This document shows positions 42,790 through 51,728 of a DNA stretch of 64,000 nt, piece by piece. How positions within the stretch are numbered: the stretch's first letter is position 1; every line of letters starts with the position of its first letter. Made by a program: the position numbers and the translations under genes. The DNA is taken from NCBI GenBank assembly GCA_024516035.1, contig CM044964.1, positions 13,215,597-13,279,596 on the forward strand, given 5' to 3'. Below the pieces are notes generated by a model that was not told the DNA's origin, did not search any database, and was given only the letters and a program-made list of their open reading frames with translations. The DNA is from Bactericera cockerelli (lineage: Eukaryota > Arthropoda > Insecta > Hemiptera > Triozidae).

Positions 42790-42808
42790 TGACTCACGCG
42801 AGGGAGGG
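42790..42808 (-). pseudogene. Short third copy of LST2 exon 3' junction
   Basis: gtgactcacgcgagggaggg at about 42790-42808 is the same exon-intron junction as at 43611-43628, with intronic flank aatttgatga also copied. It then breaks into a MITE fragment. Confidence 0.7.
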
Positions 42809-42957
42809 ACACGAATTTTTCTCTTGTATGCAGGTTTAAGAGATTAATTGGATCTGGAAATCGTTCTTTTATATCCCTGTTTTTCTTATATGCAGATTCG
42901 ACTGTATTATGCAATTTAATTAATTCAATTTAAAAAAAAATAATTTGATGAGAAAGT

Positions 42958-43066
42958 GACTCACGCGAGGGAGGGCCCCGGAGTCTGCGGCTCCTCCACA
43001 GAGCACAACAGTCGCTCCAGGCGACCTATCTCCTCCTCATTCAGCGTCCACAGCAACTCGCCAATC
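42958..43066 (-). pseudogene. Partial duplicate of LST2 exon (3' two-thirds plus donor)
   Basis: On the gene strand reads KIGELLWTLNEEEIGRLERL then LCSVEEPQTPGPSL and an intact GTGAGT donor. It is about 95% identical to 43622-43725, lacks the exon start, and is joined at 43067 to an inverted SINE. A weak AG (cttgaag) lies at the breakpoint, which would even keep frame, but no good acceptor tract is present. Confidence 0.88.
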
Positions 43067-43068
43067 TT

Positions 43069-43410
43069 CAAGTAGTGCAATGCCTAGCGCGCTAACTCAC
43101 TCTGCCTTGACTACTTGAAGTCTTCAAGACTTCAAGTAGTCAAGGCAGAGTGAGTTAGCGCGCTAGGCATTGCACACACGGTGACCTGGGTTCGATTCCC
43201 AGCGGGGGAGGAATTTTTCTGCTCTGTACTTGGATGTTCGAGGTCCACTCATACCTCGTGAGGAAAAAATGAGTAGCTGCTTTGATATAAAGCAGCGACC
43301 AGTGGTAGAATCATAGGCAATAAAAAAAATACAAGATATTGTAAATTAAAGTGGTAAAGTCCTATGATTCTGCGCTACCCACTAAAATTGTGACATAATA
43401 ACATAAAGAA
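43069..43410 (+). mobile_element. SINE family 6 with inverted head duplication
   Basis: 43074-43120 is the exact reverse complement of the SINE head at 43127-43175 (cagagtgagttagcgcgcta), forming an almost loopless hairpin with about 50-bp arms. The rest of the SINE continues to 43410. The inversion breakpoint coincides with the edge of the duplicated exon fragment. Confidence 0.85.
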
Positions 43411-43621
43411 AAAGCATTATTATTATATACAGGATTCTCTTATATCCAATTTTCTTACATGCAGATTCGACTGTAATTATTCAATTTAATACATACAACT
43501 TAATTTAATTGTATGTATTAAAAAGAGCTATCGCAAAATTCAATCTAAAAAAAAAAAATTAATACATTCAAATTAATTCATTTTTTTTTTTTTTTTTTAA
43601 TTTGATGAGGAAGTGACTCAC

Positions 43622-43776
43622 GTGAGGGAGGGCCCCGGAGTCTGCGGCTCCTCCACAGAGCACAACAGTCGCTCCAGGCGACCTATCTCTTCCTCATTCA
43701 GCGTCCAGAGCAGCTCGCGAATCTTCACCAGGAGCATGCGGAAGGGCCGGAACATCTCCGACATCTCCAGAGGCTC
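43622..43776 (-). CDS. LST2: LST2 coding exon: end of conserved N-terminal domain
   Basis: Encodes EPLEMSEMFRPFRMLLVKIR and ELLWTLNEEEIGRLERLLCS, matching the SELFRPFHTLLRKIRDLL / TEEELxxLE block of ZFYVE28. Acceptor tctcctcag, donor CTCAC|GTGAGT, phase 0 in and phase 2 out. Two partial copies of its donor end lie downstream (42958-43066 and 42790-42808). Confidence 0.96.
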
Positions 43777-43801
43777 CTGAGGAGAGAGGCGAGATGAACA
43801 T

Positions 43802-44215
43802 GGTTAACGCGCTAGTCTGGTAATCCAGGTAGCGTAGGGATCCGTTGGTTCGAATTCCACCCAGTGCATGAATTTTTCCTCACTAATTTGAGTGTGTGAC
43901 CACATAATAATAAGACTCTGAGGGTTAGGTGGTAGAAAATCCTGTGAGCATTAACCTCGCCTGGTGGTTATCTTCCACTAAAGAGTGTCATTATTAAGAC
44001 ACTGACTCACTCATTCACTTTAAAAATATTTTCCAATTACCTATGTATTTAAAAAAAAAGTGTTTTTCCTAAGCTCTATTCCCGCCTTTTAGTTAGTTAG
44101 GACATGTGTATACTTTTTTTTTCTTATATTGTTTCCAATTTTTTATATTAATTTGTAAATATCTGTTTTGTATTTATGTCCTTTTTAATAAAGTGTAAAA
44201 TAATAATAATATATT
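43802..44215 (+). mobile_element. SINE family 1 and family-2 tail
   Basis: 43802-43998 starts inside the tRNA-like head (gttaacgcgctagtctggta) and keeps B box and body. 44080-44215 is a family-2 tail (ttagttaggacatgtgtata ... ataaagtgtaaaataataa). Both antisense to LST2. Confidence 0.75.
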
Positions 44216-44547
44216 ATTATTAAAAAAAGCTTGTGGTTGTAGAAGCCGCCTTATCAATCAAGCTACTGAAGTTGGTTCCGAATTTTTCGTTGCATAAACA
44301 GAGTATTGCAATGTATTGTTACCTTGTCCAGGGATAGTAGTCACTTGGCCTAGCGGTAGCATGCTCAGCTTGCACTCCAGGTGACCCGAGTTCGAATCCC
44401 GGCGGGGTCGGAATTTTTTCGGCTCTGTACTTTGGATGTTGGGGCCTACCCTAGCCCCGTGAGAACAATGGGGGTAGTTTTATAGATTGGGCAACGACCA
44501 GTGGCGGCATTACGAGATTGATATTGGAATATGATGGTTGGTTGGAG

Positions 44548-45505
44548 GGGTCATTTTCATTTATCTTGGGCAATTGGATTTTTTCAAGTCATGAACGTTA
44601 CCTTTTTCCTAAACAATTTTTAACAATTTTTTAGGCTCAGAAGACTAAGACAAATAACTTTGAGCAAAAGCTTTCATTTAGAATATTTCTAGCAGCTACC
44701 TCTTCACACAAAATTACAAAAACTTAACGTACTAGGTAACGTTCATGACCACGGGTAACGTTCATGACGGTAACGTTCATGAGTAACACGCCACTAAAAC
44801 AATCTTTTCTCAATAAAAGAATATTCACTTTACAAAAAAAAATATTTGATTGGAAAGAGGACATGCAGAAGAATTAAAGAAATACATTATATATTAAAGA
44901 ATCATTACAATTTATTTTAAAAACCGCGTAACGTTCTTGTCAAAAAAAATTAGACCCACCATTGTCCCTCACTGTACTGCATCCAACATCCAACTGACAG
45001 GAAATTTCAAAATAAAAACAATGTCATCTGTAAGAAGCAAAATGGCGGCAGCTGCTAGCTTCTCATTCAAAGGGTTTTTCAAAATGGTTTACATTTTTTT
45101 GGGGGTAACATTCATGACGGAGATTTTTTTTTCTTCGTAGGGACACAACTTTACAGGTCTGTAGAATGAGGTGAACATTATTATTTTTATGAAAACTAAT
45201 GGTCACATCCTAAATAAACTGTATTTTTCTCATTAATATTGGATTTTGGTGAAAATAATGGGGAGAAATGCATTTTTTTCTATCAGACACAGTAAAATCT
45301 TAGACTAAGGGACACCTAAAATATCATGAACGTTACTTACATAACTGGCAATTTTGAGTCTCCACATTAGTTTAAAAGACAATTTATTATTGTAATTTAT
45401 AAAAAAAATTGTTTTTTTTTTTTTTGTGATCTCCCTATTATTTTCACATTTATTAAAGGAGAAAGGTTGCGGACTTGATATGCCCAAGATAAATGAAAAT
45501 GACCC
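44548..45505. mobile_element. 958-bp TIR element nested in the SINE, GGAG target duplication
   Basis: Ends GGGTCATTTTCATTTATCTT and reverse complement (25-bp TIRs gggtca...gggca). GGAG at 44544-44547 and 45506-45509. The uninterrupted SINE at 35268-35555 has ggttggagatatgatgc at this point, confirming the site. The interior repeats gtaacgttcatga several times; no transposase. Confidence 0.9.
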
Positions 45506-45509
45506 GGAG

Positions 45510-45888
45510 ACATGATGCAACTGCATTAGTTCTCGTAATGTCGATTCTACCCACTAAAAATTGTGACTTAATAACACAAATAACTAGCACTTTATCTTAT
45601 CTTATCTACCAATAGCATAAGTTCTCGTAACGTCGATGCTACCCACTAAAAATTGTGACTTAATAACACAAATAACTAGCTCTTTATCTTATCTTATCTA
45701 CCAATAGCATAAGTTCTCGTAACGTCGATGCTACCCACTAAAAATTGTGACTTAATAACACAAATAACTAGCTCTTTATCTTATCTTATCTTATCTACCA
45801 ATAGGATAAGTTCTCGTAACGTCGATGCTACCCACTAAAAATTTGTGACATAATAACACAAATAACTAGCACTTTATCTTATCTTATC
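45510..45888. repeat. Tandem array C: about 3.8 copies of the SINE 3' end
   Basis: Unit of about 92-97 bp: ataagttctcgtaacgtcga, ctacccactaaaaattgtga, taacacaaataactagc and ttatcttatctaccaa. On the LST2 strand each unit carries ggtagataagata, the same sequence as the present donor of the adjoining exon, so three donor-like sites follow the real one. Confidence 0.88.
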
Positions 45889-45891
45889 TAC

Positions 45892-46024
45892 CTTGTCCAG
45901 GGAGAGAGGTCCCCGCGGGTACACCAACAGCCCTGTGACAATAGCCAGGCGGGGAATCGTGAACATGAGAGAGGGCTCGTAGGTCTCAATCATATCCTCT
46001 GACAGAAGTCCTATGTGCAGAGCT
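45892..46024 (-). CDS. LST2: LST2 coding exon: [17 protein letters not shown] block
   Basis: Encodes [20 protein letters not shown] and [20 protein letters not shown], then SLDK, a strongly conserved part of the Lst2 N-terminal domain. Acceptor tatgttccag. The donor GACAAG|GTAGAT has GTA from the SINE target duplication and GAT from the SINE tail. The pre-insertion donor can be read at 44320-44334 as GACAAG|GTAACA. Confidence 0.96.
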
Positions 46025-46232
46025 CTGGAACATATGAGAGCGAATAGATTAATTAACAGGTTAACGAGCATGAGGTACCATTTTTTGCATGACCATTTTT
46101 TGTCTGCATATAGGTATGTTCTATTAATAAAGAGATTCTAAATAAATAAATAAGATGTGCTGCTACTGCAACATAAAACCCCTGCCTAAAATCAGTGATG
46201 TTAAGGAACAAATGGTCCCGGCAATGACTCAC

Positions 46233-46346
46233 CTCTGAAGAGTTTCTGAGAAGAGCACCATCACCAGTTGTTGCATCTCATACTCCTTGGCTGACTTCAC
46301 AGGCACCATGGCTGTGACGTAGCCCAGCTCAAACTCTGCCAACAGC
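46233..46346 (-). CDS. LST2: LST2 coding exon: [15 protein letters not shown] block
   Basis: Encodes [20 protein letters not shown] then [17 protein letters not shown], matching the FAEFELSYVSAMVPVK region of ZFYVE28. 114 bp; acceptor tctactcgcag, donor CAGAG|GTGAGT. Phases agree with neighbours. Confidence 0.97.
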
Positions 46347-46369
46347 CTGCGAGTAGAAATAATTGTAGG

Positions 46370-46460
46370 CTTTATTTCCACTACCCTTTCGATTTTTTTT
46401 TTAGGCTTTAATGGCAGGATTCTCAAATTGCTTGAGCTCTTCCACCCAACCATTTAGAAT
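46370..46460 (-). mobile_element. LINE tail fragment
   Basis: Reverse of ggttgggtggaagagctcaa and gaatcctgcca with poly-T (minus-strand poly-A) at about 46398-46407. Confidence 0.55.
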
Positions 46461-46862
46461 AATAGTAATAATATCGCCTTATTTATAACGCCCGATTAGA
46501 ACTATTGAGTCTCATTATTTCAGCAGTAAGCGCAAGACGTATTACCATGTCGTGAATACCCCGAATGGGAGGATAACAATCCCATGACACAAGGACCATA
46601 CTTCATAGGTATGGTCTTTTGGCTGTCGTCATCCCTTAGTTGTGGGATGACGACAGTCAAAAGAAACTAGCATAAGTTCAGTCGAAAATATTATGAATTA
46701 TGTAAGCTGTCATTGTTATATATATTTGAACCATTTACTTGTCATGTATTAAATGAATAAATAAATGTCTCGGCTATGTTTCGATTCTGGTTTCAATCAT
46801 CATCTCTGGATTGCCAGGCAGATGTCTTGACCACTGAGCTAGTGGGACTGACAGGGCGGGAA
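46460..46862 (-). mobile_element. SINE family 4 (-) interrupted by a hairpin insert
   Basis: 46460-46590 is the 3' body (gcccgattagaactattgag..aatgggaggataac). 46770-46862 is the head with B box (tgtttcgattc / gaccactgagctagtggg). Between them about 46590-46770 is inserted, containing the hairpin at 46616-46663. Confidence 0.6.
46616..46663. repeat. 20-bp-stem hairpin
   Basis: cttttggctgtcgtcatccc, 8-nt loop, gggatgacgacagtcaaaag: one G-T mismatch-tolerant stem. A smaller hairpin (gaccatacttcataggtatggtc region) precedes it at about 46587-46611. Could be a small foldback insert; too short for a typical pre-miRNA. Confidence 0.6.
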
Positions 46863-47794
46863 TAGGACTTTGAAATAGCGGGAATTGGACTTGCTAGCTA
46901 AAAAAGACATTAAGAAAACTGTTTTATTATTCTAAGATTCTGTTTTTTCTCTAATTAATAAATTAATGTGTAATAATGTGATTTTTTTTTCAAGACTACC
47001 ACCTATCATGTAAAGATATAAATATAGAGAATTTGTAATTTTCCTTATAAGAGGTAAAATCAATTTAAACAAGTTTTTTGGTATCTTGAGGTCAAATTTT
47101 CGACAAATACAATATTTTCCTTAAACAAATAATACAATATTTTTAATAAAACAAGCTAGCAGTTATTGAGGTCAGTCTGAAACTCTGAAGTACTCGAGTT
47201 AATGAAGAAAAATCGATGCATGGGGTAGGATCCAAGATCACAAATCCAAATCCTTTACTATTTTAAAAGAAATGGTTTAAAAAAAAAAAATACAAACAGC
47301 AACAAAAAATCAGTTTGCAAATAAGTAGGTAGGTACTGTTAGAGCAATTAGATAAACCAGTTTTTCAACCCAAGTCATTGATCCATTGAGAATTTATTCA
47401 GCAAAATTGTTGGGAATTATTTTACTAATAGTCATGAATAGCAGTCCCACTCGTAATGATAGTAGTTAGAAATCCTTAACAATGGTCATTTCCTTAAATA
47501 GTTGTTTGTTGTTATTATTAACTTCTACCTCAGTTACATAACTGGTTTCACAAAAGTCATTGATCTATTTGAAAAATTTCAGTACATTTTTTCTCTTTAT
47601 ACAACAGTACTTCTATATTTTATAAGTTGTTATTTTGATTTCAAACTTCCTGTTTGTAATTCCCTGGATTACTCGGATTAACTCCATGTATGGTGAGGTC
47701 AGTGATCAACAATAGAATATGTGGTTTATTCTTCAAGAATAATTTCTAAAATATTAGGGCAAAATTACGAGGCAAACAATATTTAGTTGTTGTA
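46863..47794. other. LST2 intron, AT-rich, nothing recognised
   Basis: No exon, RNA gene or assignable element. acataactggtttcacaaaa-type blocks near 47350 and 47535 are weakly repeated (aaccagttttt..gtcattgatc). Confidence 0.4.
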
Positions 47795-48065
47795 CTGGCA
47801 AAAGTTATACCGAGGGAGTGTGATAGTCTCCAACTTGGTTAATAAAATTTATTTAAGAACTTTTATCTAGCTTATCCGGGCCACATTTTATAGGTGAATT
47901 ATTTGCAGGACCAACCATCTGAGGACTTATGGCTTTTTTTTCTGCAAAAGCCTATTAAAACCCTTTGACTCGGTTGGCTAACTAGGCTGTGTTTGTTTCA
48001 GTTACTAGACTCTTACGACAGGAGGAACAGCCCAAGGTCCTAGGTTCTTCTTAAGTCCCAGGTAC
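47795..48065 (+). repeat. Diverged family-7 repeat
   Basis: tactggcaaaagttataccg, gtgatagtctccaacttgg, aagcctattaaaaccctttg and gtttcagttactagactctt follow the order of the family-7 copies but with heavy divergence. Confidence 0.45.
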
Positions 48066-48149
48066 CACATGGGACTATTTAGTACATCTTAGCAACAATA
48101 GAGATCTTGGCTGAATTTTAGGCAAATGCCAAGCCTAAGTATGGAAGTC

Positions 48150-48960
48150 CCAAATGGACTCAAATGGAAGTCCCATGTTGAATACATCAAGGGAAAACTT
48201 TCTTCGGCCATCTATGCTATATCATCTGTAAAAAAAACGTAGGATCTGAACCTGCCCTCCTCTCCTACTTTGGTTATTTCCATAGTATTATGTCCTACGG
48301 AATTGTTTACTGGGGGTTCTCAAGCTATGCTAGGGATGTCTTTCTACTCCAAAAAAGGGCCCTTCGATCTGTATTTGATCTAAAGAGAGATGTGTCGTGC
48401 AGACCAATTTTTAAAGAAAACAATATTATTACCATGTGGGGTCAACTAGCCTTGGATACATGTGTTCTTATACATAAAACCAAAGAACCCATTAATCGCC
48501 ACAGCAGTATCCATGGCTACAACACAAGAGGAAGGGATAATCTTGTTACTAGTAGGGAGACACTCTTCCACAAATCTTACCTGAGTGCAGGTATTAAAAT
48601 ATACAACATATTACCAAACGCACTAAAGGAGAACAATAACATTGATTTATTCAAAACTTAACTCAGGGAGATTATCATGAATGTGTCTCCCTACAGTCTA
48701 CAGGATTTGACCCAATCTCTCGTTTCATAATCAGTCAACCTTCCATTCTATCTAGTCATCTCTCCTTTCTTATACCCTCCATCTAGTCAAATGTCACATA
48801 GAACCCTTATAAATATTAGATCAATTATATATATTATTATTATTATTTTTTTTTGTCTGTTTTATTTTATGTCATTTTATCTGTATTTTCTGTCTTTTGT
48901 TCTACTTTTCTGTAACATTGTGTACATACATTTTTGTATATTTTCACAATAAAAATAAAT
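48150..48960 (+). mobile_element. Non-LTR retrotransposon fragment: end of reverse transcriptase ORF and 3' tail
   Basis: One open frame from about 48156 to 48661 reads WKSHVEYIKGKLSSAIYAIS, then YFHSIMSYGIVYWGFSSYAR, LLQKRALRSVF and HGYNTRGRDNL. This is the typical C-terminal stretch after the RT domain of Jockey/CR1/I-like LINEs. The tail ends with aataaaaataaataccaata repeats. 5' truncated, antisense to LST2, in its third-to-fourth exon intron. Confidence 0.85.
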
Positions 48961-49184
48961 ACCAATACCAAATACCAAGTAGATTTGAAAAAAGGCAAAG
49001 TGCAAGAAGAACATTAATTTTTTGTTTTTTTTACACAAACTTACGGGGTTAAGCCCATTTTTGGTCACTCACGATGGCTGATTGCACATAAGACTATGTT
49101 GTTCAGGTTGGAGATCATCCCTTCAGCTGTAGCCATGCTGTTTAATACAACAACAACAACAAATTGAATCTAAGAGGGACTCAC

Positions 49185-49390
49185 CGGTCAAACACTTTGA
49201 GTGATTCAAATATCCGATCAATATACAGATCGTCCGTGAAGAAGATGTCCCCTGGGTGTGTGGAGCGTAGAGAATACTCTCGCAGTAAGTTGCGTACATT
49301 CTCAAGGGACTTGGTGAGAGCCTTGGCCAGGGGACGCATAGCAGCGGATTCTGCCTCTCGGTTCATGATGCTGGAGCCTGCGGCTAGACA
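49185..49390 (-). CDS. LST2: LST2 coding exon: [21 protein letters not shown] block
   Basis: Encodes [40 protein letters not shown] and [20 protein letters not shown], then FESLKVFDR. The first part is close to the ZFYVE28 CLAAGSIIMNRE...MRPLAKELTRSLEDVR segment. Acceptor ctctctccag, donor GACCG|GTGAGT; 206 bp. Confidence 0.97.
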
Positions 49391-49399
49391 CTGGAGAGA

Positions 49400-49993
49400 G
49401 AGAAATTGAAATGAGACTCTGCATTACAAGAGAATTCTGATGTTGACAAAAAATTTAAGTTCAATAAGCAATTTTTCTTGTCATTAATTTAAGTGCCGCA
49501 CTGTGGTGAGATTTTTTTTTAAATAGAAGCAACACAGCTATACACTTATGGAGTGTACCTATCGGTATATTATCGTGCATCTATTATTAATAATAATGGT
49601 TTATTTATTTATTTTCTTTGTAAAGAAACATTTATACAAAGGTACTTCTCCTAAGCTTTGAAGGGCTTCTAATAAACAATAAATATTACGTATGTAATAT
49701 TTATTGTTTATTTTGACTGGGAGTGAATTCAAACAGGATTTGGTATATCCAAGTTATACATGACATCAATTATTTGAATTTTACACAATATTTTGTTTTT
49801 CAAGAGCCTCTGTCTCTGCCCTCATTGAAAATCCCATGATAAATTAAATGACAAGCTTCCTTTAAAATTTAATTTGACAAATAAATATTTAAAGTATGTC
49901 TTGCTATCTACGGGCTATTTTTTAGTATGAAAACCAGGTATACGGAAGCTTATTGTGAATTGTGTCGGTGTAATTCTCTCTTTCAAAATTTAC
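49400..49993. other. LST2 intron
   Basis: AT-rich. aataaatattacgtatgtaatatttatt at about 49674-49701 is a palindromic AT stretch. No repeat family assigned. Confidence 0.4.
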
Positions 49994-50125
49994 CTCAGCC
50001 CCAAACCACAGTTGTCCCGCGAGATTATCCTGCATCACATCATCTGGAAACTTGACACGGAAATCTCTGTTGGCTCTGTCTTCTGGAATCCACACATCCA
50101 TGATCTTGTTGCAAATGTTGAGGAC
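49994..50125 (-). CDS. LST2: LST2 coding exon: [21 protein letters not shown] block
   Basis: Encodes [20 protein letters not shown] and [20 protein letters not shown], then FGAE. This corresponds to the [21 protein letters not shown] segment, a hallmark of the Lst2 N-terminal domain. 132 bp, phase 0 at both ends. Acceptor ccctttttttcag, donor GCTGAG|GTAAAT. Confidence 0.97.
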
Positions 50126-50309
50126 CTGAAAAAAAGGGAAACAAATTTAGTACTTGAACCCTAGTGTATGAGTTTGTATTAGATCCCTTTTTCTGTTTCT
50201 TATTGTTATTCATAAAGTGCATTCTAAGCCTGTTAAACTAAGTGCAAATTAAGCTATTAAAAAAAATTGAAAAGAAAATTATCTATAAATTAATTTAATT
50301 TTTACTTAC

Positions 50310-50456
50310 ATTGTCCTGACACTGTCTCAGATGGTTCACCAAAGCAGTGCACCGCTCTGGATCTTCTCTTCCGTCAAAGCTGTCTAGTTCTGCCGCTACC
50401 AAAGTAAGGGCTTCATCCGCATAGAAGAACTGTGCCAAAAGGGACTGGTCATCTTT
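50310..50456 (-). CDS. LST2: LST2 coding exon, first one found (5' end of gene missing)
   Basis: Encodes [36 protein letters not shown] and [13 protein letters not shown], matching the LLARFYYADEELNQVAAELD start of ZFYVE28. About 12-15 N-terminal residues including the start Met are missing. I did not find that exon on the minus strand up to 64000, so it lies beyond the window, in the gap, or was overlooked. Acceptor ttgcccaaacag, donor GACAAT|GTAAGT. From here to the stop the 11 exons give 1627 codons. Confidence 0.95.
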
Positions 50457-51725
50457 CTGTTTGGGCAAAGGATAAACATATGTTACAATATTTATTTAAA
50501 AAAAGTTGTATGTGTGTTATTTGCATATAAAAAAAAAAAAAATTGTACAACAGGGAGGGAGGGGAGAAACACACAGAGAGGGAGAAGATTAATTTAGAGA
50601 AGAAAAAAGTGATCTAGGTTGGAGGTTGCACCACAAGACAGTGCTCCCTGAATGTGTATACTTTATGCCACTTGCACAATGCCTTTTGAAATAGTTTTCG
50701 GAGGTGCTGATGAGTGGTGCAAAAGAACTCTTGTTCCTTTTTCTACTTTCATACAGCAACTTTCTCATTAAAAGTAAAGTTACTTTCTTTAGGGTGCTAT
50801 CCGTGGGATACACTTCTACCACTGTCTTTACAAGGAGGCTAATAATTGACAAGGGCCCCAGAACCAAGCCAATGCTGGTCTACTCCCTATTTGTAGTCCC
50901 CCAGCCAGACTGCTGGTCTACTCTCTGTTTATAGCAACACTATAATACACAACAAGTCTAGAAAAATATTTTTTGCATTTGATAATGTTACTAGTGTGTC
51001 AGGCACATACTCTCCAAAAAGTTCAAACAGACTTTCATTTCATTTTTTATTTATTTTTAGTTAACTTCATAAAATTTCCTCCAGCCAGGAGATTTTTGTG
51101 TAATATAATTACTAATTAGTTTTCATTGTGCATAGGAGGGATTAGTTTTTACTGTGCATGTTGATTTTTTTTCCCAAAGTTTGCCACATATCCTGTAGCC
51201 AGCCCTAAGGTCAGCATTATGAAACCTTTCCCTAATGATTAAGGCTGTTTGGTTCTGGTACACCTATCTCCACATTTTATGGCTGAATGTCATTCCCAAC
51301 ACCAACCCTGTTAAAGGCACAATTTGTGTTGCCGTCTTTTGTCCTGACACTGTTGCTACAGTATCTGTTTAGGCTCTCCCTGCAAAAGTGTCCATTGCTA
51401 TAGACTGAAATAAGATGTTAAGTTTTAAGTCCTCATTCTGTCGAAAAATGAGCAGTTCATCAAGTTGGTGTTACAGTATGTTCCTAATATTATTCATTTT
51501 AACTCAAGGCCCAAGAGCAAGATGGTCTTTCTAACTATAGGTACAATAGAATATCTTTTTTTTTAAGATTTTAACAAGCATTATTTTTTTATTATAGATA
51601 TATATTTTTTTAGTTGAATATTACTTTTAACTACATGGTCATTAGACTGGTTTTAAAAAATCAATATCGGAATTTTTACAACGCTCAGGCAGAAATGAGT
51701 TCGGCTTTTGCAGAAATTGAGATAG
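50457..51725. other. LST2 intron 1 or upstream DNA; family-7b repeat at 50815-50940
   Basis: 50815-50940 has aaggaggctaataattgaca through gtctactctctgtttatag. The remainder is AT-rich with no exon recognised. Confidence 0.45.
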
Positions 51726-51728
51726 ACA

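Larger units (their letters stand above)
44335..45888 (+). mobile_element. Family-5 SINE inserted at an LST2 splice donor, itself interrupted
   Basis: 15-bp target duplication taccttgtccaggga at 44320-44334 and 45889-45903, the latter spanning the exon/donor boundary at 45892. The head begins tagtagtcacttggcc and the tail is ttatc repeats (45875-45888), in the order expected of a retroposed SINE. It is split by the TIR element 44548-45505, and its 3' part is tandemly repeated. Confidence 0.88.
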
